Translations under genes and position numbers: made by a program
Notes under the pieces: model-generated
Databases searched by the model: none
What the model was told of the DNA's origin: nothing
What the model saw: the letters and a program-made list of their open reading frames with translations, nothing else
Assembly (NCBI GenBank): GCA_003712125.1
Contig: RHLF01000001.1
Location: forward strand, 868,001 to 932,000
Reading direction: 5' to 3'
DNA length: 64,000 nt
Source of the DNA: Allomuricauda sp.
GTDB lineage: Bacteria; Bacteroidota; Bacteroidia; Flavobacteriales; Flavobacteriaceae
In this document: in pieces, positions 30,005-38,942 of the stretch
Layout of the letters: the number at the start of each line of letters is the position of its first letter
Position numbering within the stretch: the first letter of the stretch is position 1

Positions 30005-30687
30005 TGGTCAACCCTTTCTATTTTACCTCCAAAAACCGTTTTCTCATCCATCTTCAATGGGTCTCCATATACAAAGACGCGACCTCCGGCTTTTACATTG
30101 GCATTTACATAATTGGTGGCATAAATCGAAGCGTTGCCCCCTGCGTTTACCGTCACTGTAGTAAACTCAGTTTTGAATTCTTTACCGTTGTATATACCGC
30201 CAGTATTTATAATAACATCTTGATTGTCGGAAAATCCCTTTGTGATGATTTCTCCACCCGACACGGATTTGATCAGTAGCTGTTCGGCCTGACAATTTAG
30301 TTGCAATTCACCCCCTTCTTGCGCCCGTAGTTCTATAATATCTTGCTGAATGGTTTCCTCAGAACTTATCCTTGCATCTTCGTTAACATCAATTATTTTC
30401 AATGGTCCAGTATAATACAGGTCGATAAAGGTTCGGTAACCGCTAAAAATTTTATCGATTTCCATTCTGAGCTTTAGAACCCCAGAATTGTTGACTACGG
30501 CAACTTTTTTTGTGTTTTCTCCGGTGATTACTGCACGATTAACATCTGATTTAATAAGATTCACCGAAAGACCATCAAAAGCCTTCAGTTCAGAAAAAGC
30601 CTTCAGTTCATGTGTTATCTGACCTTCTTGACCCATTATTTGGGCACAAACAAGAAAGCTTAATACAATCAACAATACATGTTTCAT
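30001..30687 (-). CDS. DUF2807 (head GIN domain) exported protein
   Basis: A 228-aa exported protein. The signal peptide is MKHVLLIVLSFLVCAQIMGQ. A regular right-handed beta-type repeat follows: FxGLSVNLIKSDVNRAVI, LKLRMEIDKI, IIELRAQEGGELQLN, VNAGGNASIYATNYV. This is the DUF2807/putative auto-transporter adhesin head GIN pattern seen in many Bacteroidota proteins, whose function is unknown. I prefer the ATG at 30687 over the upstream in-frame TTG at 30729, because it starts the signal peptide directly. It lies 28 bp after rnr. Confidence 0.82.
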   Translation of the reverse strand: MKHVLLIVLSFLVCAQIMGQEGQITHELKAFSELKAFDGLSVNLIKSDVNRAVITGENTKKVAVVNNSGVLKLRMEIDKIFSGYRTFIDLYYTGPLKIIDVNEDARISSEETIQQDIIELRAQEGGELQLNCQAEQLLIKSVSGGEIITKGFSDNQDVIINTGGIYNGKEFKTEFTTVTVNAGGNASIYATNYVNANVKAGGRVFVYGDPLKMDEKTVFGGKIERVDQ

Positions 30688-30715
30688 ACTACTAAGTAAG
30701 CAATTTTTCCCGTAG

Positions 30716-32902
30716 TCACTTTTTACCAATCAACGAAAAGTCTAAATGTCTTTTTATCAAATCCGTTGCTTTGACCCTAACAAAAACCTCATCACCCAAT
30801 TGGTAGGTTTTTTTGGTCCGTTCTCCAACGATGGCATATTGTCGCTCATCAAAAATATAATAGTCGTCCTTCAAATCACGAATCCGAACCATGCCCTCGC
30901 ATTTATTCTCGATAATTTCTACATAAATTCCCCATTCGGTTACTCCTGAAATTACACCTAAAAAATCATCATTTTTATGGTCTTCCATAAACTTTATCTG
31001 CATGTATTTTATCGAATCCCGCTCTGCACTTGCAGCCAGCATCTCCATGTTCGAAGCATGCTTGCATTTTTCTTCAAAGACTTCCTCTTTTTCCGTTTTT
31101 CCCTTATCCAAATAATGCTGTAGCAAACGGTGTACCATAACATCAGGATACCGACGAATTGGCGAGGTAAAATGGGTATAGTAATCAAATGCCAATCCAT
31201 AATGGCCAATGTTTTCCGTGGTGTACGTCGCCTTGCTCATACTTCGAATGGCCAAGGTATCAACAAGATTTTGTTCTTTCTTGCCCTTAACATCGTTAAG
31301 AAGCTTATTTAAAGACGCGCTGATCGACTTTTTATCCTTTAGGTTAACCTTATGACCAAAACGTGAAATAACGCCGTTAAGGGCCATTAATTTATCTTGG
31401 TCGGGTTCATCATGAACGCGGTAAACAAATGTCTTTTTTGGTTTCTGTTTTCCAATAAACTCAGCAACCTTTCGGTTTGCCAACAACATAAATTCTTCAA
31501 TTAATTTATTGGCTTCCTTACCCTCCTTAAAATAAACGCTTGTCGGATTGTTATCTTCATCCAAGTTGAAGCGCACTTCTATCTTATCGAAGGAAATTGC
31601 ACCTACAGCCATTCTTTTCTCCCGCATTATTTGAGCTAAGTTGTTCAAGGTCAAAATCGCATCAACCTGTGCCTCAGAAACGGTATATGCACCTTTCCGA
31701 ATTGATATTTCCTTTGGTATCAAAGGCGCGCCTGTTTCAATGATTTGTTGCGCTTCCTCGTATGCAAACCGTTCATTTGAGTTGATGGCCGTTCTCCCAA
31801 ACCATTCCTTCTTAACAATGGCATTTTTATCAATTTCAAAAATGGCTGAAAAAGTGTACTTTTCTTCATTGGGCCGCAGTGAGCACACATTGTTTGAGAG
31901 CACCTCTGGTAACATGGGCACTACCCGATCGACCAAATAAACCGATGTTGCCCGTTGATAGGCCTCTTCCTCCAGAACCGTATTTGGAACAACGTAATGT
32001 GAAACATCGGCAATATGGATTCCTACCTCATAATTGCCATTATCAAGTATTTGAAAAGAAAGTGCATCATCAAAATCCTTGGCATCTTTTGGGTCGATCG
32101 TAAAGGTTAGAATATCTCGCATATCCCTTCTTTTACTTACCTCGTCCTCTTTTATCGTTGTATCAATTGATTGGGCAAATTGTTCAACTTCATGGGGAAA
32201 CTCATAGGGCAACCCATATTCTGCCAAAATGGAGTGTATCTCTGTATTGTGTTCGCCAGGTTTTCCAAGCACCTCAACTACCTTACCATAAGGTGAATCG
32301 GCATCCTCAGGCCAATCACCCAGACTAACCAAAACCTTATCACCTTGGTTTGCCTTTTTGGTCTTTTCAATCGGAACAAAAATATCGGTATACATTTTTG
32401 CATCCATAGGTCGCACAAAAGCAAATGTTTTTTGCTTTTCAAGAATACCTACATATTGGTTTTTCTTTCGTTCCAACACCTTACTGATCTCTCCTTCAAG
32501 TTTTTTTCCTTTTCTATTGGGTTTCACGAATACTTCAACCAGATCGCCATGAAAGGCCCTGTTCAATCGATGTTCCGGAATAAAAATGTCTTGATCAAAA
32601 TCATCGGCTAAAATGTAGGCATTTCCATTTGTGGTCATGTCAACCACACCTTTATGTAAAGTGCGAATCGCTTGCTTCATTTTATATTTCCCCCTGGAAA
32701 CCTCAAGAATTCGGTTCTTTTCCCGTAACTGCCCAAGTCGCTTAATAAGCGCATTTCTACCTTGCGTATCAGTTATAGACAAACGTGAAGCTATCTGTTT
32801 GTAATTAAAGGCTTTATCAGGATTGCTTTCCAGCACCGTAAAAATGCCTTTTGTTATTTCATTTTTACGTTGGCTCCTGGCCCGCTTTTTCTTTTTCGGC
32901 AT
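30716..32902 (-). CDS. rnr: Ribonuclease R
   Basis: A 728-aa 3'-to-5' exoribonuclease of the RNase II/RNB family, which degrades structured RNA. It has a basic N-terminus (PKKKKRARSQRK), a helix-turn-helix-like part (about 15-75) and cold-shock/OB domains (about 80-240). The RNB catalytic domain has the acidic active-site motif DPKDAKDFDDA at 270-280. A C-terminal S1 domain (about 640-722) ends with GDEVFVRVKATDL. Length fits the family. It heads the rnr-DUF2807-LysE operon and is divergent from rpiB across a 581-bp AT-rich gap. Confidence 0.96.
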   Translation of the reverse strand: MPKKKKRARSQRKNEITKGIFTVLESNPDKAFNYKQIASRLSITDTQGRNALIKRLGQLREKNRILEVSRGKYKMKQAIRTLHKGVVDMTTNGNAYILADDFDQDIFIPEHRLNRAFHGDLVEVFVKPNRKGKKLEGEISKVLERKKNQYVGILEKQKTFAFVRPMDAKMYTDIFVPIEKTKKANQGDKVLVSLGDWPEDADSPYGKVVEVLGKPGEHNTEIHSILAEYGLPYEFPHEVEQFAQSIDTTIKEDEVSKRRDMRDILTFTIDPKDAKDFDDALSFQILDNGNYEVGIHIADVSHYVVPNTVLEEEAYQRATSVYLVDRVVPMLPEVLSNNVCSLRPNEEKYTFSAIFEIDKNAIVKKEWFGRTAINSNERFAYEEAQQIIETGAPLIPKEISIRKGAYTVSEAQVDAILTLNNLAQIMREKRMAVGAISFDKIEVRFNLDEDNNPTSVYFKEGKEANKLIEEFMLLANRKVAEFIGKQKPKKTFVYRVHDEPDQDKLMALNGVISRFGHKVNLKDKKSISASLNKLLNDVKGKKEQNLVDTLAIRSMSKATYTTENIGHYGLAFDYYTHFTSPIRRYPDVMVHRLLQHYLDKGKTEKEEVFEEKCKHASNMEMLAASAERDSIKYMQIKFMEDHKNDDFLGVISGVTEWGIYVEIIENKCEGMVRIRDLKDDYYIFDERQYAIVGERTKKTYQLGDEVFVRVKATDLIKRHLDFSLIGKK

Positions 32903-33483
32903 ACAAACATTTTAAGGGAAATTACAAATAATAAAACGGTGAAGGCGAAGATAAATTCAACAACGGCACGCATCGTTTTTAACAGACATCAAAATTATAT
33001 TTCTTTTTCTTATTAAATAGTTTATTTGATGTTGTCTATGATTGTTTGTTAAGAGCGGTATATTTTTTTAGGTTAAAACTTGCTGTGAACAGAAGTATGA
33101 TTTTTTAAACAAATTGTAAAATTTTAAAGCCTATAAAAATCAAGGAATTATGTTTTTTATCAACGCCTTTTGAAAAGTGCTATCAACATGAAAATCTTGA
33201 AAACAAAATGGATTTTTAATGTTAATTGAATGTTGTTAAATCAAAATTCAAGGCTATTAAATTCTAATGAAAATATTTTTGGTTTCAAATTGTTTTTCAC
33301 TACTTGAAAAATTCATTCAAAAATCAAAAAATAGTTTTCCGTATTTAATTGTGATTTTTCAACAATAATAAAGTATTGTAAACAACTGATAATTAGTTAG
33401 TTTTTAATTTTACTTCTTTTTAATGAACAGCTGGCTTTTAAAAGAATTGTAACTTTGTTAGAGCAAGCTATAATCGAAACACC
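32903..33483. other. 581-bp very AT-rich intergenic region between rnr and rpiB
   Basis: No open frame of note occurs on either strand. Composition is clearly more AT-rich than the flanking genes, with many A and T runs. I see two similar short blocks (AAAATCAAGGAATTA near 33137 and AAAATTCAAGGCTATTA near 33244). I see no tRNA, no clear terminator and no convincing DnaA boxes. It must hold the divergent promoters of rnr and rpiB; only the rpiB -7 box is clear. Confidence 0.7.
33450..33457 (+). promoter_or_regulatory. -7 box TAACTTTG of rpiB
   Basis: A perfect TAnnTTTG match 26 bp before the rpiB ATG, at the right end of the AT-rich gap. No good TTTG lies 19 bp upstream. Confidence 0.5.
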
Positions 33484-33915
33484 ATGAAAATATCTATTGG
33501 AAATGATCATGCAGGAACGGAGTATAAATTAGCAATCGTAGGATTACTAAAGTCAAAGGGGATTGATGTGATAAATCATGGAACTGATGGTTCAGATAGT
33601 GTCGATTATCCAGATTTTGTACATCCTGTTGCAAGCGATGTAGAGGAGGGTAAGGTTGATTTTGGCATAGTAATCTGTGGTAGTGGTAATGGTGCCAGCA
33701 TGACAATAAACAAACATGCAATGGTTCGCGGAGCGCTTTGTTGGAACAAAGAGATAACGTACTTGGCTCGCGAACACAATGATGCGAACATATTAAGTCT
33801 ACCTGCAAGATTTATTGCCTTACCACAAGCACTTGAAATGGTTGAAACATTCTTAAACACCGACTTTGCGGGTGGCAGGCATGAAAGACGAATAGAAAAA
33901 ATACCCTGCGCCTGA
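33484..33915 (+). CDS. rpiB: Ribose-5-phosphate isomerase B
   Basis: A 143-aa RpiB/LacA-LacB family sugar-phosphate isomerase that interconverts ribose 5-phosphate and ribulose 5-phosphate. Visible family features are the N-terminal NDHAG (7-11), YPDF (42-45), and the catalytic-type cysteine C65 in VICGSGNGASMTINK. H98 lies in REHNDANILSLPARF, the segment that helps ring opening, and the C-terminus is GGRHERRIEKI. Length is normal. elaA follows after 27 bp on the same strand, probably co-transcribed. Confidence 0.94.
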   Translation: MKISIGNDHAGTEYKLAIVGLLKSKGIDVINHGTDGSDSVDYPDFVHPVASDVEEGKVDFGIVICGSGNGASMTINKHAMVRGALCWNKEITYLAREHNDANILSLPARFIALPQALEMVETFLNTDFAGGRHERRIEKIPCA

Positions 33916-33942
33916 TATTGGGGTGCTTACCGCCAATTTCAC

Positions 33943-34392
33943 ATGGAAATTTTAATCAAGAAATTTTCTGAATTATCAAGAAAGGAGCTGTACGATGTTT
34001 TGGCCTTGCGCAGTGAGGTTTTTGTGGTAGAGCAAGCCTGTGCCTACCTAGATGTTGACGGAAAAGATGCCCATGCCCATCATTTGCTTTGTATAGAAAA
34101 CAAAGTTTTGATTGCCTACTTAAGACTGTTTCTTGAAGACTCTAATGGAGACAATGCGAACATAGGCCGAGTGGTGGTGCGAAGTACACATCGAAAAAAG
34201 GGATTGGCAATCAAGATTATGAAGAAAGCAATGGCTTTCATAAAAACACAGCAAAAAGGAACACCAATAGAACTGTCTGCACAGCGTTATCTGGTAAAAT
34301 TCTACGGTGACCTGGGATTTTCTGTGGAAGGCGATGGATATTTAGAAGACGGTATTCCCCATATTAAGATGGTATACCAGCCCACATCTTAA
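33943..34392 (+). CDS. elaA: ElaA-type GNAT acetyltransferase
   Basis: A 149-aa GNAT-fold protein of the ElaA family. The family start KKFSELSRKELYDVLALRSEVFVVEQ is followed by CAYLDVDGKDAHAHH. The acetyl-CoA-binding part is IGRVVVRSTHRKKGLAIKIMKKAM (about 84-107). The C-terminus has VKFYGDLGFSVEGDGYLEDGIPH. Its substrate is not known. It ends 1 bp from the end of the convergent methyltransferase gene. Confidence 0.9.
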   Translation: MEILIKKFSELSRKELYDVLALRSEVFVVEQACAYLDVDGKDAHAHHLLCIENKVLIAYLRLFLEDSNGDNANIGRVVVRSTHRKKGLAIKIMKKAMAFIKTQQKGTPIELSAQRYLVKFYGDLGFSVEGDGYLEDGIPHIKMVYQPTS

Positions 34393-34393
34393 A

Positions 34394-35614
34394 TCAACCA
34401 ATTCTAGTAAATAGCACCTTCGCCAGTTGTTCTATTATTCCGACAACGAGTGCATTTCCCATAAAAAAAGCTCTTTTTGTATCTGAAACACCTTCCAATT
34501 CAGTGTGATTATCTGGAAACATATTCAAGCGTTCAAGCTCGATAGGTGTCAATCTTCGTAACCCCTTCTTTGTTTGAACCACATGTTTAAATCGCGATGG
34601 AGTAGCTCCACCTTCACCCGTGATTATTGTTCTTGCTGGTTTGTCCAGTACATCAGGAAAGGCCATGGCACCTTCCCCATAATGATAGGTATGACCTGCT
34701 TTGGAAGTTCGAATTTCTTTTTTAGCCCCTTTGAGATACTGCCATTTAGGAAGGTCTTTAGAATTTATGTAATACTCATTTGGTATTTCACTGTCTTGCA
34801 GAATCTCAGATAAAAGCGTGTGTTTACCTTTGAAATCCGTTGAAACTTTAAAACTTCGCACGTGGTTGTTTACGCAAATACCAGAATTAAAAAAGGGTGA
34901 AATTTTACCTCCAGAAAAAGATTGTGATAATTCGACCAAATCACCTGAGAGTTCAAAATTATTTTCAGCCAATGGTTTCGGTAGAACAGGAAAAGCCATG
35001 GCCATGGTTCCTGAATCGAAAACCCAATCTTTTAAATTTGAATTCTTTAATGCCTCGTATAAGGGTGTGGATTTATAGTACGCAAAGAAAAAAACACGTT
35101 TTCGACGTTGCGGCATACCATACTCGGCGGCATTGATAACACGCCATTCAACTGCGTAACCTAAATCGCATAAACTTTTGAGCATGACCGCGAAATCACG
35201 CCCTCGCTGCGTGGCTGGAGATTTTAATAAGCGATCAACATTTTCAAGCAAGAGAACCTTTGGCTTGTTTTCTTTTTCGTTGATTATTCTATGAATGCTC
35301 CACCACAAAACGCCCTTTTTGCCAAGCAACCCCTTGGAGTTTTTTAAGGATGTGGCCACTGAATAATCTTGACAAGGGAAGCCCCCTACCAAAACATCGT
35401 GGTCGGGAATCTGCGAAGTAGGTACCTCTTCGATATTCTGGTTAGAGTGGTTCTTTCTTCCAAAACGGGCCTCATAAACCCATGATGCATGTTGTGATTT
35501 GGTTGAAGGCTCCCATTGATTGCTCCAAACTATTTCATAGTGCCCAGTATTTTCAAGTCCAAGGCGAAACCCCCCTACACCGGCAAATAATTCGCAGACT
35601 TTTAGTTTTGGCAT
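34394..35614 (-). CDS. DNA (cytosine-5) methyltransferase, orphan
   Basis: A 406-aa C5-methyltransferase. In order it shows motif I FAGVGGF (10-16), motif IV GGFPCQDYS with the catalytic Cys81, motif VI LLLENV (121-126), motif VIII QRRKRVFFFA (169-178), a target-recognition region (about 190-330), and motifs IX-X (RTIITGEGGATPSRF and GNALVV near the end). I use the ATG at 35614, before MPKLKVCELFAG, rather than the TTG two codons earlier. No restriction endonuclease or specificity gene lies beside it. The recognition sequence cannot be inferred. Confidence 0.92.
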   Translation of the reverse strand: MPKLKVCELFAGVGGFRLGLENTGHYEIVWSNQWEPSTKSQHASWVYEARFGRKNHSNQNIEEVPTSQIPDHDVLVGGFPCQDYSVATSLKNSKGLLGKKGVLWWSIHRIINEKENKPKVLLLENVDRLLKSPATQRGRDFAVMLKSLCDLGYAVEWRVINAAEYGMPQRRKRVFFFAYYKSTPLYEALKNSNLKDWVFDSGTMAMAFPVLPKPLAENNFELSGDLVELSQSFSGGKISPFFNSGICVNNHVRSFKVSTDFKGKHTLLSEILQDSEIPNEYYINSKDLPKWQYLKGAKKEIRTSKAGHTYHYGEGAMAFPDVLDKPARTIITGEGGATPSRFKHVVQTKKGLRRLTPIELERLNMFPDNHTELEGVSDTKRAFFMGNALVVGIIEQLAKVLFTRIG

Positions 35615-35696
35615 GTTCAAAAATAATCAGAAAACCAAAATGTCAGCATCCCAAAAAATAGTCAGGGAAGGGATTGTCAAAAAGCAATAACAAGGT

Positions 35697-36875
35697 CTAA
35701 TTTTCCGAGGGATAAATACTGTTCTTTAGCAACTTAAAAAAGGCTAGCTGTTCGGCATTGGCTTTATATAAATTGGGATTGGTTTTTTCAGCGGCTGAGG
35801 CATATAAACTAAACCGCAATCGGGCCACCATATGCTTCGTGTTCCGATCGCCCTTGGACGCCATCTCTGTTAATTTATTTAATTCTTTTTCCCACCAATC
35901 CAAGGAAGCCCTTTTAGGGTCTTTGGCGTCCCTATTGAAACGGGAAAATAGTTTTTTTCGGTATTTCGATTCCTCTTCCAAGGCCCTTTCAAAACGGATT
36001 TTTGATGTTTTGAAAACAGTATTTCGATTCAGGTTTTCCAAACGCACATCAAGGCTATCTTGAAGAATCTTTTCGGGTAATGAAGCGATTCTTCCATAAA
36101 CTTCGTGGGCAAACAAATACTCATGATTTTTTTCTAGAATGCTGGCTTGCTTAAAAAGGGCCTTGGTGTAAGCCTCTAGTTGTACTTTGTTTGCGCCTTT
36201 TTTTGGTTGTATAAAGAGCCAATCCATTGCATCCAAAACAACAGTTTCCGGCGGCCATTCATGACCCCCATTAAAACTGAACATTGAATGTGAGAAATTA
36301 ATGTTTTCGAGATAGGCTGCATTATTAAACATTTCCAGATAATTCATATCCTGGTTGCCACAGATTCCAGCATAGGCAAACCCTTGTGTTGAAGGAACAT
36401 GTTGGGGCGAGCCCGTAAACCCGGCACCACAACCAATTACACCCGCAAAACTATTGGTCGTGCAGGCGATGGCAGAAACAAGTCTTGAACTTCCCGAAAA
36501 CCCAGCTAAGTATAATTTTTCGGCGTCAATGGAATATTGCGCTAAAAGATGGTTAATTAAATTTTCAGCGAGTGCAAAATTTTCATTTAAAGATCCATTT
36601 CTAGAGGTAATGGAACAAGCTAAAAAAATACCATATTTTTCGGCTGAAGCAATAAAGGGCTTTAGGCCCTCAACGCCTCTTCCTGCAGGGTCAAAAACAA
36701 AAAGAGCGGGGAAAGGTACGCTCTCATCAAGCGTGCTTGGAACATAAAGTGCATAGTGCTCATTTTCTTGGCCCGGAATCGGTATTGAATCAAGCAACAC
36801 CTTTTTTTCCAATTGCCCCCGTAAAGCTATAAGGGGCAAAAACAGCAACAGAAAAACAAGATTAAAACGAGACAC
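35697..36875 (-). CDS. Exported alpha/beta-hydrolase-like protein
   Basis: A 392-aa protein with a signal peptide (about 1-20). The alpha/beta-hydrolase core shows ALYVPSTLDESVPFPALFVFDPAGRG (about 42-67), a nucleophile elbow GFSGSS with Ser127, and GICGNQD-like and NGGHEWPP (His205) segments. The elbow is G-x-S-x-S rather than the usual G-x-S-x-G. The C-terminal part (about 225-390) is helical and charged, without a recognised domain. It resembles esterase/PHB-depolymerase-like proteins of Bacteroidota; the substrate is unknown. Start is GTG. It lies 8 bp after ctp, probably in one operon. Confidence 0.75.
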   Translation of the reverse strand: MSRFNLVFLLLFLPLIALRGQLEKKVLLDSIPIPGQENEHYALYVPSTLDESVPFPALFVFDPAGRGVEGLKPFIASAEKYGIFLACSITSRNGSLNENFALAENLINHLLAQYSIDAEKLYLAGFSGSSRLVSAIACTTNSFAGVIGCGAGFTGSPQHVPSTQGFAYAGICGNQDMNYLEMFNNAAYLENINFSHSMFSFNGGHEWPPETVVLDAMDWLFIQPKKGANKVQLEAYTKALFKQASILEKNHEYLFAHEVYGRIASLPEKILQDSLDVRLENLNRNTVFKTSKIRFERALEEESKYRKKLFSRFNRDAKDPKRASLDWWEKELNKLTEMASKGDRNTKHMVARLRFSLYASAAEKTNPNLYKANAEQLAFFKLLKNSIYPSEN

Positions 36876-36883
36876 CTACATCG

Positions 36884-38506
36884 TTATCTAAGGATTTGGC
36901 TATAATTCTTTGAATCGGCCAACAGCTCTTTTGCGCTTAAAATAGCCTCATCGGTTCGGAGTTGGTAATCATAAAGTCCCTTTCTATAGAAATATCGTTT
37001 TACCAGCTCATCCTCCAATTTCTTTTTGATTTCCAGTTTATAGCTGTCCAACAAAAGGGTCTTTTCATTATTGATGGCCAACAAAAGGTCTTTGTATCTA
37101 TTTTGCACATTGGCACCCAACAATATGTCATCGCTATTGATGGCGTTTTCCAACAATTTTTCAGTCTCTGTTTGTATGCTATACCCAGATTTTGAGGCAA
37201 AAGCCTTAAATTTTGCATAGTCCTTTTCCGCAAATTCGAATTGCGCAATAGAGGTGAAGCTGTTGTCGTAATAAAAGTCGGTCGCAAAATCAAAAATGAT
37301 ATTATTGTTCTCAAGACCATCGATAAGGCTGTTGGATTTAATAGAGCCTATTTCGACATCGGGCATTACCCCTCCTCCATCTTGTACATCACGCCCATTG
37401 CGAGTTTTGAAATTATTAAACACCGTATTTCGCACGGCATTGCCCGACGCATCGCGATTCCAATAATCCAAAGATTGAATACAACGCCCAGAAGGGGTAT
37501 AATACCTAGAAATTGTCACCTTTAATTGTGTGCCGTAGGTAAGGCGCAATGGTCTTTGAACCAGTCCTTTTCCAAAACTTCGGGCCCCCATTATCACGGC
37601 TCGGTCCAAATCTTGAAGTCCACCGGAAACAATTTCACTGGCAGAAGCACTTGCCCCATCTATTAAAACCACCAAAGGGATTTCTAAATCTTCAGCCTTG
37701 TTTTTCGTTTTATATTCTTGATTGAATTTCTTGACCTTCGACCGGGTAGTCACGATAAGCTCACCTTTTGGAACAAAGAGATTCGTGACGTTTATTGCTT
37801 CAGATAGCAGACCGCCAGGGTTGCCCCTGAGATCCAATATTAGCCTTTCGGCCCCCTTGCTCTTTAAATCTTGAATGGCCGACTTGGTCTGACTTGACGC
37901 TTTGCGGTTGAATTTTGAGAGCACAATGTATCCTGTTTTTTCATCGGCCATATTGTAATAAGGAACAGCATCAACCTCCACACCCTCTCTTGTCAAAGAG
38001 GCCGTTTTGATTTGTCCCTGACGACGAAAGCTTATGTTCACACTGGTTTTGTTGGCGCCCTTTAACAGCTCGCTGGCATTGTCTTCAAAATCTGCAACGG
38101 CAACATCGCCAATTTGGATAATTTCATCACCGGCTTTTAGACCTGCCTTGTCCGCAGGATAATCTTTATAGGCCTCAATGATCAGCAAGCGGTCGTCATA
38201 CGAACGTACCAAGGCCCCAATCCCAGAATACTCGCCGGCATTATTAATCTTATAGGCCTCAACATCTTGTTCGTTCAAAAAACGGGTATAAGGGTCGAGC
38301 TCGTTCAGCATGTTTTTAATGGCGGAATCCATTAACTCTGCCGGGTTAGTTTCGTCAACATAGTTCATGTTAAGCTCCTTGAAAAGGGTGGTAAAAATTT
38401 CAATTTGCTTCGCAATCTCAAAAAAGTCGTTCCTGAATCCGCTGCCCACGACCAAAAAGGTGACCGCCAAAAACGGCACAACCCATTTTTTATTAATTCT
38501 TCTCAT
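36884..38506 (-). CDS. C-terminal processing peptidase (S41, Ctp/Prc type)
   Basis: A 540-aa periplasmic serine protease that cleaves envelope proteins near their C-termini. It has an N-terminal hydrophobic signal/anchor (about 8-22), a PDZ domain (about 92-165; SGIGALVRSYDDRLLI, DKAGLKAGDEIIQIG) and an S41 core. The core has LDLRGNPGGLL (225-235), the nucleophile region DGASASASE with Ser288, and Lys313 in SFGKGLVQ, 25 residues later as in Prc. The C-terminal 150 residues are helical. The ATG lies 14 bp inside the end of rnpA, so expression is coupled to it. Confidence 0.93.
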   Translation of the reverse strand: MRRINKKWVVPFLAVTFLVVGSGFRNDFFEIAKQIEIFTTLFKELNMNYVDETNPAELMDSAIKNMLNELDPYTRFLNEQDVEAYKINNAGEYSGIGALVRSYDDRLLIIEAYKDYPADKAGLKAGDEIIQIGDVAVADFEDNASELLKGANKTSVNISFRRQGQIKTASLTREGVEVDAVPYYNMADEKTGYIVLSKFNRKASSQTKSAIQDLKSKGAERLILDLRGNPGGLLSEAINVTNLFVPKGELIVTTRSKVKKFNQEYKTKNKAEDLEIPLVVLIDGASASASEIVSGGLQDLDRAVIMGARSFGKGLVQRPLRLTYGTQLKVTISRYYTPSGRCIQSLDYWNRDASGNAVRNTVFNNFKTRNGRDVQDGGGVMPDVEIGSIKSNSLIDGLENNNIIFDFATDFYYDNSFTSIAQFEFAEKDYAKFKAFASKSGYSIQTETEKLLENAINSDDILLGANVQNRYKDLLLAINNEKTLLLDSYKLEIKKKLEDELVKRYFYRKGLYDYQLRTDEAILSAKELLADSKNYSQILR

Positions 38507-38876
38507 GCGATATTTTTTCTAAAAATGATACCAAGAGCTGTTTTGTTCCGTTTTCCACCACTTCGAAGGAAGGAACATCCCTACCAAGGTATAAAATCAT
38601 CAACGCATATTTTCCCTCAATGTTGTTAAAATAAAAGGCTTTGTTGCGCCGATAGGCCTCACGCAACAACCGCTTAATTCGATTTCTTTTAACGGCACTT
38701 TTGAAATTCTTTTTTGGCACAACAAAGCCGGCCTTTGTATGAAAATCTTCCGGGTTTAAATTGGGCAGATAAATGAGTTTAAAGGGAAATTTTGTGATGG
38801 CCGAACCTTTTAGAAACAAGAGCTCTATCTGCTTTTGAGATTTTAGGCGTTCATTTTTGGATAGGGTCTTCGACAT
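38493..38876 (-). CDS. rnpA: Ribonuclease P protein component
   Basis: A 127-aa basic protein subunit of RNase P, which helps the catalytic RNA trim tRNA 5' ends. The family pattern is clear: LSKNERLKSQKQIELLF at the N-terminus, AGFVVPKKNFKSAVKRNRIKRLLREAYR (about 49-76) with the RNR motif, and ALMILYLGRD near the end. No rpmH gene lies next to it, unlike the classic rpmH-rnpA order. A strong terminator lies just 5 bp upstream of the start codon, so rnpA needs its own promoter or read-through. Confidence 0.95.
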   Translation of the reverse strand: MSKTLSKNERLKSQKQIELLFLKGSAITKFPFKLIYLPNLNPEDFHTKAGFVVPKKNFKSAVKRNRIKRLLREAYRRNKAFYFNNIEGKYALMILYLGRDVPSFEVVENGTKQLLVSFLEKISHEKN

Positions 38877-38880
38877 GGTT

Positions 38881-38920
38881 AAAAATAAAAAATCCGTTTG
38901 AGCAATTCACCAAACGGATT
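38881..38920 (-). terminator. Intrinsic terminator after the M1 peptidase gene
   Basis: Read on the minus strand: a perfect 10-bp stem, AATCCGTTTG (38920-38911) with CAAACGGATT (38900-38891) and a 10-nt loop, followed by TTTTATTTTT. It ends the MBL-S8-M1 transcript and sits directly before rnpA. Confidence 0.88.
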
Positions 38921-38942
38921 TTCTAATCGAAAATAGTTCACG

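Noticed and set aside
32903-33483. Possible replication origin in the AT-rich gap
   Set aside because: Only loose DnaA-like 9-mers (such as TTATCAACG) with two mismatches were found, no dnaA or dnaN is nearby, and flanking gene directions do not diverge over a long distance.
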